Assembly: GCA_023398375.1 (NCBI GenBank)
Contig: JAEWSH010000134.1
Coordinates: forward strand, 1-61,110
Length of the DNA: 61,110 nucleotides
Source of the DNA: Bacillota bacterium
GTDB lineage: Bacteria; Bacillota; Clostridia; Lachnospirales; Lachnospiraceae
Direction of reading: 5' to 3'
Shown: positions 26,237 through 34,821 of the stretch, piece by piece
Layout of the letters: each line of letters begins with the position of its first letter
Numbering within the stretch: position 1 is the stretch's first letter
The notes under the pieces: model-generated
What the model was told of the DNA's origin: nothing
Seen by the model: the letters and a program-made list of their open reading frames with translations, nothing else
Database searches by the model: none
Translations under genes and position numbers: made by a program

Positions 26237-27232
26237 CTACTTTCTTCTCTTATTCATGAACATATCAAGCATAACAGCTCCAATAATGAGAAGACCTTTT
26301 GTAATTGTCTGCCAATAAGAATTAATTCCCACCAGGTTCATACCATTGTAAATAAGACCGATAATAACAATTCCAACGACCGTTCCCGGAATTGTGGAAA
26401 CTCCACCGGCAAATGATGTACCACCAATAACGCAGGCAGCAATTGCATCTGTCTCATAACCTACTCCGATATTTGGCTGCGCAGCTGCAATACGGGAAGT
26501 CATAATCACACCTGCTACTCCACAGCAGAAACCGGAAATAACATAAGCACCAGCGGTTGTCCATAACACATTTACACCTGATGCGATTGCTGCATTTTTA
26601 TTACCGCCCACTGCATATACATATCTACCGTATCTTGTCCAATGCAAAATGATGAATGCGATAATTGCAACAACAATTAAGATGATAACCGGATACGGAA
26701 TAATTCCAAAAAGCTTACCCCCACCGATCAACTTAAAAGATGCATTTGCCAGAGATGCTGAATAACCACCTGAAATAATATACGCGGCACCTCTAATTAC
26801 TAATTGCATAGCTAGGGTAACAACAAATGGGAACATATCAAATTTGGCAATCAGATATCCATTGATCAAACCAAATAATGTGGTTGTTGCTACCGCTAAT
26901 ATGATAGCTAAGGGAATACTTCCGGTCGCTGTCAGCACTGTTCCTACGATAACACTGGTCACTGCTAACTGCGAACCGATCGTAAGGTCAATTCCTCCAG
27001 ATGTAATTACAAATACCATTCCCAAAGCCAAAATACCGTTAATTGAGACTTGTAACAAAATACTGATAATATTACCTGATGTACGGAATGTCGGTGATAC
27101 GATGGCTAACAAAATAATCATTACTGCCATAACCACTGCAATTCCATACCGCCTAGTAAATAAATTTAATTCATTCTGATCCATGCCCAAAATCTTCTTT
27201 TTATTAACTTCCGTTTTCTTCTCTGCACCCAT
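26237..27232 (-). CDS. Sugar ABC transporter permease, RbsC type
   Basis: About 331 aa from the ATG at 27232; a GTG two codons earlier (27238) is 4 bases from AGGAGG and is an alternative. About nine hydrophobic segments. Family motifs: ITSGGIDLTIGSQLAV near residue 85, AVGGNKNAAIASGVN and GTVVGIVIIGLIYNGMNLVG near the end. It pairs with the ATPase at 27247 (gap about 14 bp) and the lipoprotein at 25120. Confidence 0.9.
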   Translation of the reverse strand: MGAEKKTEVNKKKILGMDQNELNLFTRRYGIAVVMAVMIILLAIVSPTFRTSGNIISILLQVSINGILALGMVFVITSGGIDLTIGSQLAVTSVIVGTVLTATGSIPLAIILAVATTTLFGLINGYLIAKFDMFPFVVTLAMQLVIRGAAYIISGGYSASLANASFKLIGGGKLFGIIPYPVIILIVVAIIAFIILHWTRYGRYVYAVGGNKNAAIASGVNVLWTTAGAYVISGFCCGVAGVIMTSRIAAAQPNIGVGYETDAIAACVIGGTSFAGGVSTIPGTVVGIVIIGLIYNGMNLVGINSYWQTITKGLLIIGAVMLDMFMNKRRK

Positions 27233-27246
27233 TTTCACAAATCCTC

Positions 27247-28773
27247 CTATTGTCCAAATTCTTTCGCCAGGACATCTTCCTGTGTCACTTTTGATTGAAG
27301 AATATCCTCTCGATAAACTTCACCGTTAATCCTACCTTCATGGTAGATAAGAATTCTATCGCTCATTCCCATGACCTCCGGAAGCTCGGAAGAAATCATT
27401 ATAATTGCCATTCCTTTTGCAACGAACTGGCACATCAAAGAATGAATTTCTGACTTTGCACCAACATCTACCCCTCGTGTCGGTTCATCCAAGATAAGCA
27501 CTTTTGGATTTGCCATAATCCACTTGGAAAGTACCACTTTTTGCTGGTTTCCTCCGCTGAGCGAATATGCTTCAGCCTCAATACTTGATGCTTTTACGGT
27601 AAGAACCTTGGATACCTCCGATGTTTCTTTCTTTTCACGTTTTTGGTTTATAAATAACCCCTTTTGTTTCCAGGGAAGATTTGGTAATGAAATATTTTCT
27701 CTTAAAGAACGATATAAACATAAACCGTAATTTTTCCTGTCTTCGTTTACCATACAGATACCTTTCTTAATGGCATCTTTTGGGTTCTTAATTGTAATTT
27801 CCTCACCATTTAAGTAGATTTTTCCACTTGTTTTTGGATCTAATCCGAATAAGGCTCTCATAGTCTCACTTCTTCCGGATCCTACCAATCCAGAGATTCC
27901 AAGAATTTCTCCCGCTCTGACTTCAAAATTGATATCATGGAACCCTTTTCCAGATAAATTTTCAACCTTAAGTACCGTCTCACCTATTTTGCAATCCGTT
28001 TTCGGAAATACATTTCCTACTTTTCTACCTACCATCATGGCTATCAGTTCATCTTTTGTTACTCCTTCCATAGAGCAACTGCTTATATACTGTCCATCTC
28101 TGAATACAGACACTTCATCACAGATTTCAAAGATTTCTTCCATTCTGTGAGAAATATAAATTATGGAAACTCCTTTTTCTTTTAAGTCACGAATTACTCT
28201 GAACAAATGATCGGTTTCCTCACTATCCAAAGATGATGTCGGCTCATCCATGATAATTAATCTGGCATTACAGGATACTGCCTTAATAATTTCAATCATC
28301 TGTACTTCTGCTAAAGTGAGTTCCTCCATTAATGTTTTTGGGTCTTTGCGGAATCCAAATTTATCCAATATTTCTTTTGCTTTCTGATTGGTCTCCTTTT
28401 TATTCAGAAAAGGGGTCCCCTTTATCATATCTTCTCTTTTCAAAAAAATACTTTCAGCAATTGATAAATGTGGTTCCGGATTTAATTCCTGATGAATCAT
28501 GGAAATTCCTTTTTGAATAGCTTCTGATGGTCCTTTTACCATATACGGCTGCCCTTCCCATATCATCTCTCCGGCATCCTGTTTGTATAAACCAATCACA
28601 CATTTCATTAATGTTGACTTTCCGGCACCATTTTCTCCCAGTAACGCATGCACTTCACCCTTTTTAATGTGAAGTTCCACATCCCTGAGGGCTTGTGTCC
28701 CTCCGAAAGCTTTGCTAATACCTGTGCATTCCAGAATATAATCATTTTTCATATTCTTATCCACCGTCTTCAC
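27247..28773 (-). CDS. Sugar ABC transporter ATPase, RbsA type
   Basis: 509 aa, two ABC domains. First domain: GENGAGKSTLM, IHQELNPEPHLSIAESIFL, LIIMDEPTSSLD. Second domain: degenerate Walker A GLVGSGRSE, LSGGNQQKVVLSKW, LILDEPTRGVDVG. The start is uncertain: GTG at 28773 has GGAGG five bases upstream and is my choice; a GTG at 28764 or the ATG at 28752 are alternatives. It lies close behind the FGGY kinase (stop at 28791), so kinase and transporter are one operon. Confidence 0.9.
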   Translation of the reverse strand: MKTVDKNMKNDYILECTGISKAFGGTQALRDVELHIKKGEVHALLGENGAGKSTLMKCVIGLYKQDAGEMIWEGQPYMVKGPSEAIQKGISMIHQELNPEPHLSIAESIFLKREDMIKGTPFLNKKETNQKAKEILDKFGFRKDPKTLMEELTLAEVQMIEIIKAVSCNARLIIMDEPTSSLDSEETDHLFRVIRDLKEKGVSIIYISHRMEEIFEICDEVSVFRDGQYISSCSMEGVTKDELIAMMVGRKVGNVFPKTDCKIGETVLKVENLSGKGFHDINFEVRAGEILGISGLVGSGRSETMRALFGLDPKTSGKIYLNGEEITIKNPKDAIKKGICMVNEDRKNYGLCLYRSLRENISLPNLPWKQKGLFINQKREKKETSEVSKVLTVKASSIEAEAYSLSGGNQQKVVLSKWIMANPKVLILDEPTRGVDVGAKSEIHSLMCQFVAKGMAIIMISSELPEVMGMSDRILIYHEGRINGEVYREDILQSKVTQEDVLAKEFGQ

Positions 28774-28790
28774 CTCTACCTCCAATAATT

Positions 28791-30296
28791 TTACCTTCTT
28801 CTTCCCAATTCTGTTACTTCTTCCAAAACGCTTTTGCTCTCTTGGTATGTCTTTTTAAAGAGCCTATAATATTCTTGATATTTTTCATGATTCTCCACAA
28901 GGGGCTCATAAATCTTATCTTGATATTTTACGATTTGACTGCATCCTTCTTCTACATTTGAAAAAATTCCGGTTCCTACTCCTGCTGCAATCGCTGCTCC
29001 CAAGCATGCCTGTTCTTCTGTCTTTGCAACTTTCAACGGAATATTATAAATATCAGCTTGTATCTGTAACCACGCCTCACTTCGTGCACCACCCCCCGAT
29101 GCAACCAGTTCATTCGTATGCAGTTCCAATTCATTAATCAACTCTATGCATTGATTCAATGCAAATGTGACCCCTTCCATTACTGCTTTCGTCAATTGAG
29201 GCCTTTTTGTTCTTAAATTGACCCCCAAAAACATTCCACTTATATTTGGATTCAGATGTGGTGTTCTTTCACCATTTAAATAAGGCAGGAAAATAACCCC
29301 TTCACTTCCTGGCGGTATCTTTGCAACATCATGATTCATTTTCTCATAATCTGTTGATTCAAATAATTGATTGAACCATTTCAGACTCAATCCTGCATTC
29401 ATGATCGCACCCATGGTATACCATTTTCCTCTCTGATATCCGCAAAATGTATTTGTATTTAATTCATTATTTTTAATTGGTCTATCACTTTGGATACATA
29501 CCTGTCCGCTCGTTCCTATATTTACGGTGGCCTGTCCTCTTTTTACAACTCCATTTCCCATGCTTTGCATTACTTGGTCGGCGCCGCCGCAGATCACCGG
29601 AGTTCCTGCTTTTAATCCTGTTTGCCCGGCTGCCGTTTTTGTTACTTTTCCGATCACCTCACATGTTGAATAGCACTTCGGAAATATTTCTTTATCAATG
29701 CCCAGCTCATCTAATATTTTTTCTGACCACTTCAGATTTTCGATATCAAAAGCTAATGTTGCAGAAGCATCTGAATAATCTGAATTTATTTCATCCGTTA
29801 ATTTAAATTTAATATAGTCCTTTGGTAATAGAACATACTCTATTTTCTCATAATTTTGTGGTTCCTCTTTTAGCATCCATAGCAGAGAAGGAAGCATAAA
29901 TCCTGTGTAAATGGGATTTAACAGCTCATTCCTGATTTTTTCTCTTCCTAATTTCTGATTGATATAAGAGACTTGCTCATAACTTCTTGCATCACAATGT
30001 AGAATTGACGGTCGAATAACTTGTTTCCTGTTATCCAGCATTACCGCTCCATGCATTTGGCCTGAAAAACTTATTCCCGCTATTTCATCAGGATTTTTTT
30101 CAAACTTCCTGATGGCATCATTCACTGTGTTACAGCAAGCTTTCCACCAAACTTCCGAATCCTGCTCTGCATATCCATTAAAAGGTATATCAAATTGGTA
30201 ATTTTCTGCACTTTGTGCAACTACCGTCCCCAATTCATCAATGATGACTGTTTTTAAGCTTGATGTACCAAGGTCGATTCCCATTAAATACGCCAT
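28791..30296 (-). CDS. FGGY-family carbohydrate kinase, xylulokinase-like
   Basis: 501 aa. Two ribonuclease-H-like domains: the N-terminal one has LMGIDLGTSSLKTVI, FSGQMHG and CDAR; the C-terminal one has NIGTSGQVCI, FLPYLNGERTPH and ASGGGARSEAW, the FGGY signature. It closely resembles xylulokinase (XylB) in length and motifs, but no xylose isomerase is in the window. In this locus it probably phosphorylates a ketose made by the isomerase and epimerase of the divergent arm; which hydroxyl is phosphorylated cannot be read. GGGAGG precedes the ATG; the gap to the upstream kinase gene is 15 bp. Confidence 0.88.
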   Translation of the reverse strand: MAYLMGIDLGTSSLKTVIIDELGTVVAQSAENYQFDIPFNGYAEQDSEVWWKACCNTVNDAIRKFEKNPDEIAGISFSGQMHGAVMLDNRKQVIRPSILHCDARSYEQVSYINQKLGREKIRNELLNPIYTGFMLPSLLWMLKEEPQNYEKIEYVLLPKDYIKFKLTDEINSDYSDASATLAFDIENLKWSEKILDELGIDKEIFPKCYSTCEVIGKVTKTAAGQTGLKAGTPVICGGADQVMQSMGNGVVKRGQATVNIGTSGQVCIQSDRPIKNNELNTNTFCGYQRGKWYTMGAIMNAGLSLKWFNQLFESTDYEKMNHDVAKIPPGSEGVIFLPYLNGERTPHLNPNISGMFLGVNLRTKRPQLTKAVMEGVTFALNQCIELINELELHTNELVASGGGARSEAWLQIQADIYNIPLKVAKTEEQACLGAAIAAGVGTGIFSNVEEGCSQIVKYQDKIYEPLVENHEKYQEYYRLFKKTYQESKSVLEEVTELGRRR

Positions 30297-30311
30297 AGAA
30301 AAGCCTCCCGA

Positions 30312-31631
30312 TTATTTCATGAAACCTATTTGCATTCCTGCAACAAACGTATCTCCTAAACCTATTGTATATTTTGGTTTCTCCATATATCTCGATGGTA
30401 CCATTTTTGCATAGCAGTTTATCTTTATTTTTTCTAATTGTTCACAAAATGCCAATCCCGTCTGGCTTAATTCAAGGTTCAAACTTTCTTTACAATCTTT
30501 ATATGAACCATATTTTCCTGTTCTGGCTCTTGTTCCCGACATTAGATTTCCCATTGTCAATCCCTTCTCAATAGGAATACTATTTAATTCCTGACCGTAA
30601 TACATGGAATAATCCTTTGTATGCATTACGATGCCCTTTACCGGATATTTTTTGATCGCAAGGCTTAGCCCTTCCAATACAGATTCCAAGTTATCTTTGT
30701 TAATTTTCGTACCGAACTGCTCACCAAAATCCACAAGTTCCTCTTCATTCATTCCTAAAATATCACAATATTTTGATGCAGTTTCGAATACACAATTCTT
30801 TATTTGTGAATTCAGATAATGCGCTCCTTCCAGATATATGATACAATCAGGATTTTTATCTTTTACCTTTTGATAGTGAACCCCTAGTTCCTGCATTTTT
30901 TTCTTCATAATCTCCATATCGATAATGGCATTAAAACCAGATATATTATAGGAAAAGATATTTTCTGCATTTTCTTCACAAAACCTTAAGAACGTCTCCT
31001 CTATAGGTAAATATTTATGGATTTTATCATAATCCATAATCAATCGGTTCGACACGGGAATAGTAACTTCTCTCCCCCTTATATTTACAATATCGCCTTT
31101 GGAAAACTGAAAAATCATATGCCTTACCGGCAATTCATTCGTGGCACTATCCATAACACTGCTGATACCCTTTTCCGTAACCAGGTGCAGCTCGGGGTAA
31201 TCCATTAATCTGCATACTTCCTTACAGCGATCCGTAATATGAGCGATCAGCGGAAAACCAACGGATGCCAGTGCTGCTGCTCCTTGTGCACAGGTTCCTC
31301 CCAAAGCAAAGCTCGTATTAAAATTGTTCTCAATAAAATTACAAACTTCAATATCAGTGATATCTATCTCTCCACCCATCCCATTCATTACATAATAACT
31401 TACAATCCTGGCGAAGCTTTCCATGCCGTCTATGGTATCTCCTTCTTTTAAAGACGGTTCTTCTTTTAGATATTCAACCAATAACTCATTAAATTTATCA
31501 ACATCCCAGTCTATTACAACATCCAAATCACTTGTATAGCCAAATACGGTCCGTCTCCCAGATATCTTACATTTTTTAACATCTTCTGGAAGTTCCTGTA
31601 AATATTGTTGATATTTATCTATATATGCCAT
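30312..31631 (-). CDS. ADP-dependent phosphofructokinase/glucokinase-family kinase
   Basis: 439 aa from the ATG at 31631 (MAYIDKYQQYL) after GGGGG. The end YTIGLGDTFVAGMQIG holds the ribokinase-fold catalytic GxGD motif. The size, the region NNFNTSFALGGTCAQGAAALA and LEGAHYLNS fit the ADP_PFK_GK family, best known from euryarchaeal glycolysis. Bacterial members exist but are rare in sugar operons; their substrates are largely untested. Together with an FGGY kinase and a bisphosphate aldolase it could make a ketose bisphosphate. ADP use is family knowledge and not shown here; 31 bp separate it from rpiR. Confidence 0.78.
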   Translation of the reverse strand: MAYIDKYQQYLQELPEDVKKCKISGRRTVFGYTSDLDVVIDWDVDKFNELLVEYLKEEPSLKEGDTIDGMESFARIVSYYVMNGMGGEIDITDIEVCNFIENNFNTSFALGGTCAQGAAALASVGFPLIAHITDRCKEVCRLMDYPELHLVTEKGISSVMDSATNELPVRHMIFQFSKGDIVNIRGREVTIPVSNRLIMDYDKIHKYLPIEETFLRFCEENAENIFSYNISGFNAIIDMEIMKKKMQELGVHYQKVKDKNPDCIIYLEGAHYLNSQIKNCVFETASKYCDILGMNEEELVDFGEQFGTKINKDNLESVLEGLSLAIKKYPVKGIVMHTKDYSMYYGQELNSIPIEKGLTMGNLMSGTRARTGKYGSYKDCKESLNLELSQTGLAFCEQLEKIKINCYAKMVPSRYMEKPKYTIGLGDTFVAGMQIGFMK

Positions 31632-31661
31632 TGCTGTACCCCCACGATACAAAACCAACCA

Positions 31662-32510
31662 TTAATACTTATATTCCGCCAGAAGCATCTCTGGTACCTC
31701 CAGATTTCTGGCTCTTTTCTCTATTGTTTCCATATTAGAAACAAAATGTAACAACGCATCAACCACTGCCATCTCATTAAGATGGGAATAACTGTCATAA
31801 CTGGTGCTTTTACCGGATGTCTTGGATAGCAATAGATAATCTGCAATCCTGGACACCGGAGAAAATTTATATCTTGTGATTGCTATTTCTTTTAAGCCCT
31901 TTTCCCTTGCGAGCTCCAGCGCTTGTACTACGTGCTTGGAGCTTCCTGACTGAGATATCGCAATTACAATATCATCCTCATCTGCAAGATTAATGTGATT
32001 TAAGAAATACTCCGCTATCATATTATAAGTTGTCTGAACTCCCAGACGTCCCAGTCTGAAACCCAGATCCATAGCCATTGGCGCTGTATTTCCAACTGCC
32101 ACAATGTGTACAAATCTAGCATCTTTTATGATCTTTGCACATTCCAGTAATTCTTCCTCATCTATATTGTCTATAATTCCTTTAATATTACTAGACATAG
32201 CATGAAAAATATCACTTACCGTATCACTCTCCTGATAGGCATCATTCATCTCTTTTGTCTGATTTCTTCCCAGATCCCTTGATAAACGGATTCTCAGCTC
32301 ATAATAACCATGAAAGCCAATATGTTTACAAAATCTTACTACGGTTGCATCACTGACTCCGCTATAATTTGCCAGTTCCGAAACATTGGCATTCACTGCA
32401 TTTTCTGGGTTTTTCAAAATATAATCCGCTACTTTTTTCTCAGCCAGAAAAATATCACCGTATTTTTCTTTAATCATTTGAATTACTGGTTTTTCTTCTA
32501 CTTCTTTCAT
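31662..32510 (-). CDS. RpiR-family transcriptional regulator
   Basis: 282 aa from the ATG at 32510 (MKEVEEKPVI); a TTG further up at 32540 would lie inside the operator. An N-terminal HTH_6 domain (residues about 5-85: AEKKVADYILKNPENAV, NYSGVSDATVVRFCKHIGF in part) is followed by a SIS sugar-phosphate-binding domain (about 120-250: IVAVGNTAPMAMDLGFRLGRLG, IVIAISQSGSSKHVVQAL in part). It probably senses a phosphorylated intermediate of the locus. GAAATATTTC palindromes just upstream suggest autoregulation. Confidence 0.88.
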   Translation of the reverse strand: MKEVEEKPVIQMIKEKYGDIFLAEKKVADYILKNPENAVNANVSELANYSGVSDATVVRFCKHIGFHGYYELRIRLSRDLGRNQTKEMNDAYQESDTVSDIFHAMSSNIKGIIDNIDEEELLECAKIIKDARFVHIVAVGNTAPMAMDLGFRLGRLGVQTTYNMIAEYFLNHINLADEDDIVIAISQSGSSKHVVQALELAREKGLKEIAITRYKFSPVSRIADYLLLSKTSGKSTSYDSYSHLNEMAVVDALLHFVSNMETIEKRARNLEVPEMLLAEYKY

Positions 32511-32523
32511 CACATCACCTACC

Positions 32524-32556
32524 TGAAATATTTCAATCAATAAATCGAAATATTTC
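32524..32556 (-). promoter_or_regulatory. Two GAAATATTTC palindromes upstream of rpiR
   Basis: TGAAATATTTCA at 32524-32535 and GAAATATTTC at 32547-32556 are spaced 22 bp apart, two helical turns. They sit 14 bp upstream of the rpiR start. Related ATGAAATATATTT and ATGAAAT elements occur in the divergent promoter region near 33602 and 33728-33755. TGAAA-type palindromes are typical RpiR targets; the link is inference. Confidence 0.55.
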
Positions 32557-32637
32557 TTTATTCTTTTCCTATTAATAGTTAGGAATAATTTTCCCCGAAA
32601 GTAGGATAAGAGTCAAGAGAAAATCTCTTAAAAATTA

Positions 32638-33507
32638 CTACAGTTCATAATATTTCATTTTATCTGCATCATTAAAAAGATTTATCTTTTGATTAATTAC
32701 TTTCTTCATTACGTCTATACTTTCCACATAAAGCTCGAATGGCTCTCTGATTTTTGCATCATTACCTAATGTAATTCGTAATTGCTGATAAAAAGCATCT
32801 TTAATATCCGAAGATATATTTATTTTATTAATACCTCTCTTAACGCTTTCAGCTATTTCTTCATCAGGGTTCGCTGATCCACCATGCAATACCAGCGGAA
32901 TACTTACTTTGCTTTTTATTTCCGTTAATAGATCCAACTTTAATTCCGGCTTAAATCCTTTTGGATAGATACCATGTGCTGTACCGATCGCGATTGCCAG
33001 TGTGTCTACTCCTGTAGCTTCAACAAATCTGACCGCATCATCAGGTTTTGTATAAATAATTTCATCAGTACCACCTTCTGCATCATTTCCTGTAGTTCCG
33101 ATGGTTCCCAATTCGGCTTCTACCGAAATTCCAAGCGGATGAGCTATATCCACTACTTTTTTAGAAATAGCTACATTTTCTTCAAAGGACATATGAGATG
33201 CATCGATCATTACTGAAGTAAAACCTGTACGAATCGCTCTATAAATTTGGGCAATATCGCTTCCGTGATCTAAATGGATTGCCATTGGGACTTTAGAAGC
33301 ATTAGCAGCTGCAATACAACTTGCTATGAAATTGTCTCCTTGAAACTCTAATTCTGATGGATGAATAGCCAAAATAACCGGTGCTTTCTTTTCTTCACAA
33401 CACTCAATTACCGCTTTTAAAATCTGACCTGTTCCGATATTAAATGCAGGTACTGCAAAATTGTGTTCATTAGCGACTGCCAATAAATCTTTCATGTTCA
33501 TTAACAT
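32638..33507 (-). CDS. Class II ketose-bisphosphate aldolase
   Basis: 289 aa of the FbaA/GatY/KbaY family. Zinc and substrate motifs: AIHLDHGSD near residue 80, VEAELGTIG near 133, IAIGTAHG near 178, LVLHGGSANP near 208, and INKINISSDI near 232. It should cleave fructose-, tagatose- or another ketose (bis)phosphate to DHAP and an aldehyde. The ATG has AGGAGG 11 bases upstream. It is the first gene of the left arm and sits at the divergent promoter, implying it is central to the pathway. A housekeeping FBP aldolase role is less likely given the context. Confidence 0.88.
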   Translation of the reverse strand: MLMNMKDLLAVANEHNFAVPAFNIGTGQILKAVIECCEEKKAPVILAIHPSELEFQGDNFIASCIAAANASKVPMAIHLDHGSDIAQIYRAIRTGFTSVMIDASHMSFEENVAISKKVVDIAHPLGISVEAELGTIGTTGNDAEGGTDEIIYTKPDDAVRFVEATGVDTLAIAIGTAHGIYPKGFKPELKLDLLTEIKSKVSIPLVLHGGSANPDEEIAESVKRGINKINISSDIKDAFYQQLRITLGNDAKIREPFELYVESIDVMKKVINQKINLFNDADKMKYYEL

Positions 33508-33778
33508 AACTTCTAAATCCTCCTCTTGTTATTAGCAAGTTTCTTTTTTTCTGATTTGATATTGCAAGTATATCTCACTCTATCAATTATGTCAACAATT
33601 TTATGAAATAATATTTTTTTACAGTCATGCTGATGTGCAACATGTATACATTATATAATTAATTTTTTAAAAAATATAAATTATGTCTATTAATTTTATT
33701 TTTTTTGTGTTACAATGCATGCAAGTCATGAAATATATTTTTTTCTATGAAATCATTTTTCAAGAATGGAGGTATGAA
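33508..33778. promoter_or_regulatory. Divergent promoter region of the sugar locus
   Basis: 271 AT-rich bp between the aldolase and the DUF4432 gene. Several ATGAAAT elements (about 33602, 33728, 33747) resemble the RpiR-type palindrome upstream of rpiR. A promoter for each arm is expected here, but I cannot fix the hexamers with confidence. I see no clear CcpA cre site. Confidence 0.4.
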
Positions 33779-34774
33779 ATGTCATACGAAAATTACATTG
33801 GTCACCCTTCACAGACTACAGGAGTTGAAGAATATCGGCTCATTGGAGGTAAAGGTGACGGAATGCGTCTCTTCCAAATAAGAAATGGAAAGGGATTAGA
33901 TCTGACAATATCAGTAGACCGTTGTGCTGATATATCGCGTATAAACTTTCAAGGTTCTAATATGAACTACTTTTCTCCTTGCGGTTATACGTCACCACAA
34001 TATTATGACAAAGAAGGATTCGAATTTTTAAAATCTTTTTATTGCGGTTTTTTAACAACCTGCGGTCTTGGTACAATAGGTTCTCCATCTGCTGATGGGG
34101 GAAAAAATTACCCGCTGCACGGAAATATCTCCCATATTCCAGCAGAACATATTTACTATATTGAAAAGGAAGATGTGATTGAAATTCATGCAAGAATTGT
34201 AGACGCTTCTATTTTCAACTACAAACTTGCTTTAGAACGAATTATATCTTGCAGTAAAAAAGAAAATCTACTTACTGTCAAAGATATCGTTAAAAACGAA
34301 GGAACAAATGCAGAACCGATCATGCTGCTTTACCATATAAATATTGGTTATCCTTTATTGGACGAAAATGCTGAATTAGCTGTTTCATCCAGCAACGTCC
34401 TTCCAAGAGATGAGCGGGCAAATGAAAATTTAAATGAATGGAATAAGATGTTGCCACCGGAACCTAATTTTTCCGAGCAATGTTATTATCACTATTTTAA
34501 CCAAAAAAAAGCGGTCGCTAAAATATACAACAGAAACATCGATAAAGGACTTGCTATTTCATTTGACACAGATACTTTACCATTAATGACTGAATGGAAA
34601 ATGATGGGAAACAGGGATTATGTTTTAGGACTTGAACCTTGCACCAACCAGTTAGAAGGACGCTCTGAAATTCATAAAAGGAATGAATTATCCTATCTGA
34701 ATCCAGGAGAATCAAGAGCTTTTGGATTTGAAGTCAGGTTTACAAACTGTAAAGATGAATGGGTTAAATTTTAA
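33779..34774 (+). CDS. DUF4432 aldose-1-epimerase-like protein
   Basis: 331 aa from the ATG at 33779 (MSYENYIGHPSQ), 6 bases after GGAGG; the longer frame from 33683 is AT-rich promoter DNA. The galactose-mutarotase-like beta-sandwich fold is suggested by LDLTISVDRCADISRINFQG, PLHGNISHIPAE, LYHINIGYPLL and LGLEPCTNQLEGRS (in part). DUF4432 proteins lie next to sugar-degradation genes and probably interconvert anomers or act on sugar acids; few have been tested. It is the first gene of the plus-strand arm. Confidence 0.75.
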   Translation: MSYENYIGHPSQTTGVEEYRLIGGKGDGMRLFQIRNGKGLDLTISVDRCADISRINFQGSNMNYFSPCGYTSPQYYDKEGFEFLKSFYCGFLTTCGLGTIGSPSADGGKNYPLHGNISHIPAEHIYYIEKEDVIEIHARIVDASIFNYKLALERIISCSKKENLLTVKDIVKNEGTNAEPIMLLYHINIGYPLLDENAELAVSSSNVLPRDERANENLNEWNKMLPPEPNFSEQCYYHYFNQKKAVAKIYNRNIDKGLAISFDTDTLPLMTEWKMMGNRDYVLGLEPCTNQLEGRSEIHKRNELSYLNPGESRAFGFEVRFTNCKDEWVKF

Positions 34775-34821
34775 AAATTTCATATAAAATTTATTTTACA
34801 CTATTTAAGGAGGCGGTTTCA

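Noticed and set aside
28791..30296. Assignment of the FGGY kinase as xylB and of the locus as xylose utilisation
   Set aside because: Motifs are xylulokinase-like, but no xylose isomerase is present and the other genes do not belong to xylose metabolism.
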